A stretch of DNA of 11,141 nucleotides from an uncultured Bacilli bacterium (GTDB lineage: Bacteria; Bacillota_I; Bacilli_A; RF39; UBA660). Below the pieces are notes generated by a model, which was not told the origin of the DNA, searched no databases, and was given only the letters and a program-made list of their open reading frames with translations. The stretch is from NCBI GenBank assembly GCA_947630865.1, contig CANRJE010000040.1, positions 1-11,141 of the forward strand. Direction: 5' to 3'. This document shows positions 5,839-11,141 of the stretch, piece after piece; the stretch's first letter is position 1, and the number at the start of each line of letters is the position of its first letter. The translations under genes and the position numbers were made by a program.

Positions 5839-6836
5839 GTTGCTATATTATAAAATTCACGAATTTTTTGTTCAATCTCATCGCGAAGTTTGGTATTTTG
5901 CTTTAATAAAAGCTTAACATTTTCTTTACCTTGACCAAGTTTTTCTCCTTTATATGAGAACCAAGCTCCTGATTTTTCAATAATTGAAGCATCAACTCCA
6001 AGATCAATTATCTCTCCTTCTTTACTAACTCCTTCACCATACATAATATCAACTGCTGCTGTTCTAAAAGGTGGAGCTACTTTGTTTTTAACAACCTTAA
6101 CATTTGTTCTATTACCTGCAACACTATCACCTATTTTTATTTGTTCAGATTTTCTAACATCAAGTCTTATTGATGAATAGAATTTTAAAGCTCGTCCTCC
6201 TGGAGTTGTCTCAGGATTTCCAAACATAATTCCAACTTTTTCACGTAACTGGTTAATAAAAATAGCAATAGTTTTCGTTTTACTAATCGTTCCTCCTAGT
6301 TTTCTTAAAGCTTGAGACATTAATCTTGCTTGAAGTCCAACATGAGCATCTCCCATCTCACCATCAATTTCAGCTTGAGGTACTAAAGCAGCTACTGAAT
6401 CAATTACAACAATATCAATGGCATTACTACGTACTAAAGCTTCACAAATCTCTAAGGCTTGTTCTCCTGTATCTGGTTGAGCAAGTAACAATTCATTAAT
6501 ATTAACTCCTAAATTTTTAGCATAAACTGGGTCAAGAGCATGTTCAGCATCTATAAAAGCAGCTCTTCCTCCTCGTTTTTGAACCTCAGCTATCGCATGA
6601 AGAGCAAAAGTTGTTTTACCACTAGATTCTGGTCCAAAAATCTCAATAATTCTTCCTTTTGGATAACCTCCAACTCCAAGAGCAATATCAAGAGATAAAC
6701 TACCAGTTGGTACAATCTCAACTTTAACATGAGCATTATCCCCAAGTTTCATAACTGCCCCTTTTCCAAATTGTTTTTCTAAATCAGCTAAAACACTATC
6801 CAATGTCTTATCTACATCTTTTTTCGTATTATTCAT
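5820..6836 (-). CDS. recA: Recombinase RecA
   Basis: RecA forms ATP-dependent filaments on single-stranded DNA, pairs homologous strands in recombinational repair and triggers LexA-type self-cleavage in the SOS response. The 338 residues are near the usual 340-350. Seen here are Walker A GPESSGKTT (68-76), catalytic Glu in DAEHALD (E98), Walker B IVVIDSVAAL (D146), the NQLREKVGIMFGNPETTPGG stretch (195-214) carrying loop L2, and GGRALKFYSS. The C-terminal acidic tail is short. The start is the ATG 6834-6836, with AAGGAGG three bases upstream. It is driven by a good vegetative promoter and diverges from the YigZ gene. In many Bacilli recA is followed by rny; here Tim44-like membrane genes follow it. 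I see no GAAC-N4-GTTC type LexA box in its upstream region. Confidence 0.98.
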   Translation of the reverse strand: MNNTKKDVDKTLDSVLADLEKQFGKGAVMKLGDNAHVKVEIVPTGSLSLDIALGVGGYPKGRIIEIFGPESSGKTTFALHAIAEVQKRGGRAAFIDAEHALDPVYAKNLGVNINELLLAQPDTGEQALEICEALVRSNAIDIVVIDSVAALVPQAEIDGEMGDAHVGLQARLMSQALRKLGGTISKTKTIAIFINQLREKVGIMFGNPETTPGGRALKFYSSIRLDVRKSEQIKIGDSVAGNRTNVKVVKNKVAPPFRTAAVDIMYGEGVSKEGEIIDLGVDASIIEKSGAWFSYKGEKLGQGKENVKLLLKQNTKLRDEIEQKIREFYNIATEEKTA

Positions 6837-6872
6837 AATCCTCCTTGTTAAAATCCTTTATCCCATAAGTTA

Positions 6873-6901
6873 ATTGTATCTTGTTTAGAAAAGAAAATCA
6901 A
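6873..6901 (-). promoter_or_regulatory. Sigma-A-type promoter for recA
   Basis: On the minus strand TTGATT (6896-6901) and TACAAT (6873-6878) are 17 bases apart, giving a leader of about 30 bases before the recA ATG. No palindromic SOS operator overlaps it. Confidence 0.75.
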
Positions 6902-6921
6902 GAAATTTTACAAGTTTTATA

Positions 6922-6950
6922 TAGCAATTTTAATTATATTCTTATATAAT
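6922..6950 (+). promoter_or_regulatory. Possible promoter for the YigZ-family gene
   Basis: A perfect TATAAT at 6945-6950 lies 17 bases after a weak TAGCAA (6922-6927). The start codon follows 18 bases later, so the leader is very short but still holds the AAAAGGA ribosome site. Confidence 0.45.
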
Positions 6951-6968
6951 AAAGAAAAGGAATTTTAT

Positions 6969-7538
6969 ATGATAATTGAAGAAAATGTTTTTAATGAAAT
7001 AGAAATTAACAAATCAAAGTTTTTAACTTACATTTATAAAGTAAAAGAAGTGAATGAAGTTTTTGATCATTTAGAAAAATTAAAAAAAGAATATAAAGAT
7101 GCAACTCATATCTGCTATGCTTATATAATTGATAATGAAATAAAATATAATGATGATAATGAACCAACAGGAACTGCTGGAATTCCTATTCTTGATGTGT
7201 TAAAGAAAAATAATTTAAACTATGTAGTATCTTTTGTTATTCGTTACTTTGGAGGAATAAAACTTGGAAGTGGTGGATTAGTTAGAGCCTATTCTAATAG
7301 TACTAGTCTTGCTTTAAAGAAAACAAAAATAAAAAGACTTGAAAAGTTAAAAAAAGTTCAATTAATAATTTCTTATCAAGAAAATAAATTAATTGAAAAA
7401 TTATTAAAAAATGAAAATATAATTGATAAAAACTATGATGAAAAAATTACCTATATTTTATTAGTTAACAATGAATTAGAGAAAAAGATTAAAGATTATA
7501 ATTTAGATTTTAAAGTAATTGACGATAATTATTTTTAA
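6969..7538 (+). CDS. YigZ / IMPACT (UPF0029) family protein
   Basis: Bacterial relatives of the IMPACT N-terminal domain, of uncertain biochemical role, often discussed in connection with translation or RNA. The 189 residues are slightly shorter than the common 200-215. The IMPACT domain has an N-terminal KSKFL (15-19), ATHICYAYI (45-53), DDNEPTGTAGIPIL (62-75) and the signature VIRYFGGIKLGSGGLVRAYS (90-109). A lysine-rich ferredoxin-like C-terminal part (about 125-185) completes the two-domain layout. The ATG lies seven bases after AAAAGGA. It diverges from recA and converges on the ZIP transporter, with only 29 bases between the two stops and no convincing terminator there. Confidence 0.9.
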   Translation: MIIEENVFNEIEINKSKFLTYIYKVKEVNEVFDHLEKLKKEYKDATHICYAYIIDNEIKYNDDNEPTGTAGIPILDVLKKNNLNYVVSFVIRYFGGIKLGSGGLVRAYSNSTSLALKKTKIKRLEKLKKVQLIISYQENKLIEKLLKNENIIDKNYDEKITYILLVNNELEKKIKDYNLDFKVIDDNYF

Positions 7539-7567
7539 TTTGAATTATATCTTTTTTATACCAAATA

Positions 7568-8305
7568 TTATAAAGCAAAATGACTTATCAACATTACTAA
7601 AGAGCCTACTAAAAAACCAATAACTCCTATTATTTTTCTATGGTAACTAAAGGCTTCTGGTAATAATTCTTTTAAACTAATATTTATCATGATTCCAGCT
7701 ATCAAACTAAATACACAACCAATCAAAAGATTATTAATCAAATTTCTTAAAAACAAAAAACAAATAAATGCTCCTAAAATTTCACTAAAACCTGATACTA
7801 AAACAACTAAAAAAGTTTTTAATTTCTTTAAAGTAGCATAATAAAGAGGAACAGCAATACTTATTCCTTCTGGAATATTATGAAGACTAATTGCAAGAGC
7901 TAATTTAATTCCTAAATTAAGATTTACTCCACTTACCATAAAAGTAATAATACCCTCAGGAATATTATGAAGAATTATAGCAAACATCGAAATAATTCCA
8001 ACTTTTTTTAAAGAATTAGTATTTTCTTTCGTGACTTTAATTGAAATATAATAGGATAAATAAACTCCTAAAATAAAAAAGAAAAGCATTAAAAGAATAC
8101 GAAATATGATATTGTAATTTATTAAATAATTAAATGAAGATGGAATTAAATCTGATAATGATATTGTTAACATAACTCCACTTGCAAATGAAAGAGAAAA
8201 AGTTATAATCTTTTCTTTATCACCTTTAAAAAAAATAATAAAGTAGCCTAGTAATGTTGAAAAACCTGCTAAACTTGTTAAAATAAAACTTGATAATATA
8301 TTCAT
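7568..8305 (-). CDS. ZIP-family metal transporter, ZupT-like
   Basis: ZIP transporters carry Zn2+ and related divalent metals across the membrane toward the cytoplasm. The 245-residue hydrophobic protein has about eight helices. The two metal-binding signatures are present: ILHNIPEGI (H113, P115, E117) and LHNIPEGIS (H142, P144, E146). ASGVMLTISLSDLIP (41-55) and AGIMINISLKELLPEA (203-218) are further family motifs. The cytosolic loop at 88-102 is short and lacks a histidine-rich stretch. It follows the adhesin gene by 28 bases, but a hairpin with a U7 tract lies at that junction and no good ribosome site precedes the ATG (only TTAAG), so expression is probably low or from an unrecognised site. 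Metal specificity cannot be told from the sequence. Confidence 0.88.
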   Translation of the reverse strand: MNILSSFILTSLAGFSTLLGYFIIFFKGDKEKIITFSLSFASGVMLTISLSDLIPSSFNYLINYNIIFRILLMLFFFILGVYLSYYISIKVTKENTNSLKKVGIISMFAIILHNIPEGIITFMVSGVNLNLGIKLALAISLHNIPEGISIAVPLYYATLKKLKTFLVVLVSGFSEILGAFICFLFLRNLINNLLIGCVFSLIAGIMINISLKELLPEAFSYHRKIIGVIGFLVGSLVMLISHFAL

Positions 8306-8318
8306 ACTTAATAATATG

Positions 8319-8347
8319 AAAAAAACTATTAGATTATTTCTCTAATA
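8319..8347 (-). terminator. AT-rich terminator at the adhesin stop codon
   Basis: On the minus strand TATTAGA (8341-8347) pairs perfectly with TCTAATA (8327-8333) around a seven-base loop containing most of the adhesin TAA, followed by G and a T7 run (8319-8325). The stem has one G-C pair, so it may be leaky, allowing some transcription into the ZIP gene. Confidence 0.45.
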
Positions 8348-10199
8348 ATTTTTTACGAAATAAATATATTGTTGGCAGACTAAAGGTTGCAAGTGAGGCT
8401 GTAAATAAACTTGAAAACCAAGGATTATCAATTCCTGTTTTAGGAACTTCTATTTCTTCAATAGGAGTATTTTCCATTTTTAAAGTAATTACTTCTGAAT
8501 CTTCTTTAATTGAAAAATTAATTATTTCATCAGTTAAATAATAACCTTCTCTACTTTTAACTTCTTTTATATAATAATCACCAAGTGGTAAATCATTTAA
8601 AACTATTTTACCATTTTTATCAGTTTCACCTTTATAAATAATTTTATCTTCTTCTCCTTTTAAATGAATTTCAATTAACGTATTAGATAAAGGTTTTCCT
8701 GTTTTAGAATCAATTTTTAAAAATTCTAATTTTCCTTTTGGTAAATAGTTTTTAAAATCAAAATCTTTTTCAATTATTTCTTTATATTGGTCTTCATAAG
8801 TAAGTTCAAAATAATGTTTTTCTTTATCAACAATATGTCCATTTGAACTTTCAGTTTCAATTAAATAATAACTTCCAAGATATAAGTTTTCAAGAATTCC
8901 TTCTCCTTTTTCATTTGTTATTAAACTACTAACTAAAGTATCTTTTTTATATTTTAATTCATTATTAAAATAAATATCATCTTTAGCATATAATTCATAT
9001 TTAACATCTTTTAAGGGAATTTCTTCATAAGTAAAATCATTATCTTTTAATGTTAAATTTTCACCAAGTTTTTTGATAACTATTTTACCACTTACTCTTT
9101 TATTTGCATATTTAAAAACAATAACATTGTCAACTATTTCACTATTACTATCAATTTTAATCTTAACTTTTTCTTTATTCCAAGTATAAGGTTCCATTAA
9201 TTCATCTACTTCTTCTAATTCATATTCACCACTTAATAATGATTTAGTTGTTACTTCACCATCTGTATTTGTTTCAAAAGTACATGAAGTATTTTCACAT
9301 ACATATTCATTTGTTTTTAAATCTTTCAATTTAAATTTAAAACCAGCCTTTTTTATAACCTCATTTGTATCCTTATCAACCTTAACAATTTTTAATTTTG
9401 CTTTAACTTCCAAATTCATTTCCATTTCTACCTCATCACTTGCTCTTAAAATTGCAACCTTTTGTCCAACACCTTTCGTTGTTGAATAAACAATTGTTGC
9501 TTTACTATCATATCTGGCTTTTTTTAACTTAATTTTAGACGTACCTGGATTCTTTAAAGTGATATAAAGTTTATTACCTTCTTTTTTAACTGGATTATTA
9601 TTACTATCACTTACATCAAAATAACTTAAAACTTTATTTTTATCTTCAAGAACAATCGTATCTCCTAAATTTCCTGATAAATTTGTTTTAGAAAAATTAG
9701 GTTCTGTTTTATGAGAATTAACCAGTTTCATAATCTGATTTTTTTCATAACTAACATCAATTTCATTGCCATAACCATAACGTTCTGTATAAAATTCAAC
9801 GGTTTGTCCTCCAACTTTTTCCCAAATTAAGGCTTGTGTTGCCATTCTATATCTTACTGTATTATGACCAGGGTATTCATATCCATAATGTCCAATTAAT
9901 TGAATTAAATAATTAGTTTCAGCACTATAAGGGGATTTAGTAATTCCTTTTGTTCCATTATATTCAAAGAAATAAATACCAACTCCTGGTTCTATACAAT
10001 AAACTGTTTTCCCATTCATGGAATATAAAGGGAAAAAATCTGATGTATAAGGTTTATTTGCACCTTGTCTAGTATAATAAACAGCCTCCTTTCTTCCTAA
10101 AGTCAAAGTTTCTTTTGCAAGTACTTCTTTTATATTTCCTGAAAAAGCCAAAAAAACGAAACATAAAAGCAAACTAAAATAATAAAATCTTTTTTTCAT
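8334..10199 (-). CDS. Sortase-anchored adhesin with thioester domain and three SpaA/CnaB repeats
   Basis: A cell-wall surface protein of 621 residues. The signal peptide spans 1-28 (VLA cleavage site). A thioester domain covers about 30-165: C68 in VYCIEPG and Q122 in TQALIW are the pair that forms an internal thioester able to bind host amines covalently. A beta-rich linker (about 170-265) follows. Three SpaA/CnaB-like domains follow at about 268-367, 370-486 and 489-580. Each retains the expected isopeptide set: K273/E330/N366, K376/E448/N484 and K495/E546/N577. The C-terminus has a VPKTG sorting signal (585-589), a hydrophobic segment (about 594-614) and a basic tail RKKLLEK. The N-terminal thioester fits a host-binding adhesin or minor pilin. 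No sortase or major pilin gene is in the window, so whether it joins a pilus is unknown. The start ATG has AAGGAGG four bases upstream. Confidence 0.9.
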   Translation of the reverse strand: MKKRFYYFSLLLCFVFLAFSGNIKEVLAKETLTLGRKEAVYYTRQGANKPYTSDFFPLYSMNGKTVYCIEPGVGIYFFEYNGTKGITKSPYSAETNYLIQLIGHYGYEYPGHNTVRYRMATQALIWEKVGGQTVEFYTERYGYGNEIDVSYEKNQIMKLVNSHKTEPNFSKTNLSGNLGDTIVLEDKNKVLSYFDVSDSNNNPVKKEGNKLYITLKNPGTSKIKLKKARYDSKATIVYSTTKGVGQKVAILRASDEVEMEMNLEVKAKLKIVKVDKDTNEVIKKAGFKFKLKDLKTNEYVCENTSCTFETNTDGEVTTKSLLSGEYELEEVDELMEPYTWNKEKVKIKIDSNSEIVDNVIVFKYANKRVSGKIVIKKLGENLTLKDNDFTYEEIPLKDVKYELYAKDDIYFNNELKYKKDTLVSSLITNEKGEGILENLYLGSYYLIETESSNGHIVDKEKHYFELTYEDQYKEIIEKDFDFKNYLPKGKLEFLKIDSKTGKPLSNTLIEIHLKGEEDKIIYKGETDKNGKIVLNDLPLGDYYIKEVKSREGYYLTDEIINFSIKEDSEVITLKMENTPIEEIEVPKTGIDNPWFSSLFTASLATFSLPTIYLFRKKLLEK

Positions 10200-10238
10200 A
10201 AACCTCCTTCTATACCTAAATTTAATTGGTACAATTTC

Positions 10239-10267
10239 ATCATAGTACTAACGAACAATAATGTCAA
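10239..10267 (-). promoter_or_regulatory. Sigma-A-type promoter for the adhesin gene
   Basis: On the minus strand a perfect TTGACA (10262-10267) and TATGAT (10239-10244) are exactly 17 bases apart, about 40 bases before the adhesin start. The -35 is one of three TGTCAA/TTGACA elements in this stretch. Confidence 0.8.
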
Positions 10268-10308
10268 ATTTTGTAAATTGACATTTTTCTTCCATTTTCG
10301 TGTCAATT
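10262..10308. promoter_or_regulatory. Inverted TGTCAA repeats, possible operator
   Basis: Three six-base elements alternate in orientation: TGTCAA 10262-10267, TTGACA 10278-10283, TGTCAA 10301-10306. The outer pair extends to an eight-base inverted repeat AATTGACA (10276-10283) and TGTCAATT (10301-10308). The first element is the -35 box of the adhesin promoter, so a bound protein would affect it directly. No regulator gene was recognised nearby. The rest of the 271-base gap up to 10470 holds only AT-rich sequence and the terminator of the sigma-factor gene. Confidence 0.4.
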
Positions 10309-10394
10309 AAACATTTTCCTATTTTTTTCTTAAAAATATTCCAAATTACTACTAAAAAAAATATATAATTAGAGAAATTAACTTAAAAAATCAT

Positions 10395-10440
10395 AAAAAA
10401 AGACGAGAAAAATTTTTTTTCATTTCAATCTCGCCTTTTT
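10395..10440 (-). terminator. Intrinsic terminator after the sigma-factor gene
   Basis: On the minus strand AAAAAGGCGAGA (10429-10440) pairs with TCTCGTCTTTTT (10397-10408) over 12 pairs including one G-U, running into a U7 tract. On the plus strand the same position is an A-C mismatch, so it is oriented for the minus-strand gene, about 30 bases after its stop. Confidence 0.85.
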
Positions 10441-10470
10441 AAAAATTCCTAGTGGGAAATTCAAATTTTA

Positions 10471-11118
10471 CTACATATAACTTCGAAGTTTACTTAATAC
10501 TTTACTCTCTTCTCTACTAACTTTTACTTGATTAATACCACTACTTTTAGCAATTTCACTTTGAGTCATATTATAAAAATATCTTTTAAGAATTAAATCT
10601 TGTTCTTTTTTCTCAAGTCTTTTTATAGCATCTTTTAACATAATTAAATCTAGTTCTGAAAGACCCGAGGATTCTACTAAATCATAATAATTTAAATTGT
10701 TATTATCATCATCTAAACTAACTATTTCAAAAGCATTTTTAACTTCTTTTAATTTATAGACTGGTATTTCTAAAAAATTAGCAACTTCTAATGCTGTTGG
10801 TTCTCGTTTTAGATGTTGACATAAAAATTCATGTGCTTTATTGATTGCTCCATTTAATTTCACTAATTCAGGTGTAATCTTAATACTTTTATTATTTATA
10901 ACATATTTATAAATTTCTCCATAAATATACTTATAAGCATAAGTTGTAAATTTTGTTTCAAAACTATCATCAAAGTTTTCATAAGCTTTCATTAAACCAA
11001 TACAACCAACTTGAAACAAATCTTCAATATCACCACGAAATTTCTTAGCAATACTATAAATTAAATTTTGATTATCTACTACTAACTCTCGAATATTATC
11101 TATCCCATTTCTTATCAC
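10471..11118 (-). CDS. Sigma-70 family factor, SigF/SigG/SigB-like (start uncertain)
   Basis: An alternative RNA polymerase sigma factor. Region 2 lies at about 15-75 (DLFQVGCIGLMKAYENFD, then TKFTTYAYKYIYGEI), region 3 at about 83-130 (REPTALEVANFLEI) and region 4 at about 163-213 with the helix-turn-helix TQSEIAKSSGINQVKVSREE (185-204). Region 1 is absent, so it is not a housekeeping sigma. The pattern resembles sporulation and stress factors, with the GINQVKVSRxE segment close to SigF/SigG, but I cannot assign a specific orthologue. The GTG at 11116-11118 has no visible ribosome site and the frame stays open to the window edge, so the true start may lie further right. No anti-sigma genes (SpoIIAA/AB type) are in view. 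Its own terminator separates it from the adhesin gene. Confidence 0.83.
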   Translation of the reverse strand: MIRNGIDNIRELVVDNQNLIYSIAKKFRGDIEDLFQVGCIGLMKAYENFDDSFETKFTTYAYKYIYGEIYKYVINNKSIKITPELVKLNGAINKAHEFLCQHLKREPTALEVANFLEIPVYKLKEVKNAFEIVSLDDDNNNLNYYDLVESSGLSELDLIMLKDAIKRLEKKEQDLILKRYFYNMTQSEIAKSSGINQVKVSREESKVLSKLRSYM

Positions 11119-11141
11119 CGAAACAAATATATAATATAAAA

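Noticed and set aside
6847..6968. LexA/SOS operator between recA and the YigZ gene
   Set aside because: I looked for a GAAC-N4-GTTC type palindrome and an E. coli-type CTGT-ACAG box and found neither.
7539..7567. Bidirectional terminator between the convergent YigZ and ZIP genes
   Set aside because: Only a five- to six-base ATTTG/CAAAT pairing with a loop of about 18 bases is possible and there is no U tract directly after it.
10441..10460. Second hairpin AATTCC/GGGAAATT beside the sigma-factor terminator
   Set aside because: The arms match only with a bulge and no U tract follows; the 10395-10440 hairpin explains termination better.
2268..11118. Mycoplasma-type code with TGA as tryptophan
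   Set aside because: Tryptophan is TGG in the genes read, and TGA ends the WDSGSS-repeat gene in an ATGA overlap, so the standard bacterial code applies.

Overview
The window comes from a very AT-rich, Gram-positive-type bacterium using the standard bacterial code (TGA is a stop, tryptophan is TGG). Strong AGGAGG-type ribosome sites, a sortase-anchored adhesin and a sporulation-type sigma factor point to Bacillota. An uncultured gut Bacilli/Erysipelotrichia-like or RF39-like lineage is my best guess, by inference only. No mobile element, CRISPR array, tRNA or rRNA was seen.

Left end (1-1894): a long FkbH-type HAD-IIIC protein on the minus strand runs off the left edge. Before it, behind a near-consensus promoter, lies a 32-codon small ORF containing a G8 tract and a Gly-Gly pair. 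Its stop codon sits inside a hairpin just before the fkbH-like ribosome site. Divergent from this is acpS (1895-2206), the enzyme that arms acyl carrier proteins, followed by a clear terminator. FkbH proteins load a glyceryl unit on an ACP, so the two enzymes are biochemically compatible neighbours.

Centre (2268-6901): minus-strand recA is followed by four tightly packed genes sharing a C-terminal Tim44-like domain with a four-cysteine zinc ribbon. One has four membrane helices, one a signal peptide, WDSGSS repeats and about three helices, one a signal peptide, an Asp/Phe/Tyr-rich tail and one helix, and the last is soluble. Predicted topology places all four Tim44-like/zinc-ribbon domains in the cytoplasm. 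This is the most system-like block in the window. A weak AT-rich hairpin with a U8 run at the recA stop may partly separate recA from it.

Right part (6969-11141): a plus-strand YigZ/IMPACT gene diverges from recA and converges on a ZIP-family (ZupT-like) metal transporter. Upstream of that on the minus strand is a 621-residue cell-wall adhesin with a thioester domain (Cys68/Gln122), three SpaA/CnaB-like domains each keeping a Lys/Glu/Asn isopeptide set, and a VPKTG sorting signal. Its promoter is near-consensus and flanked by inverted TGTCAA repeats. At the right edge lies a SigF/SigG/SigB-like sigma factor ending in a strong terminator; its start may lie beyond the window.
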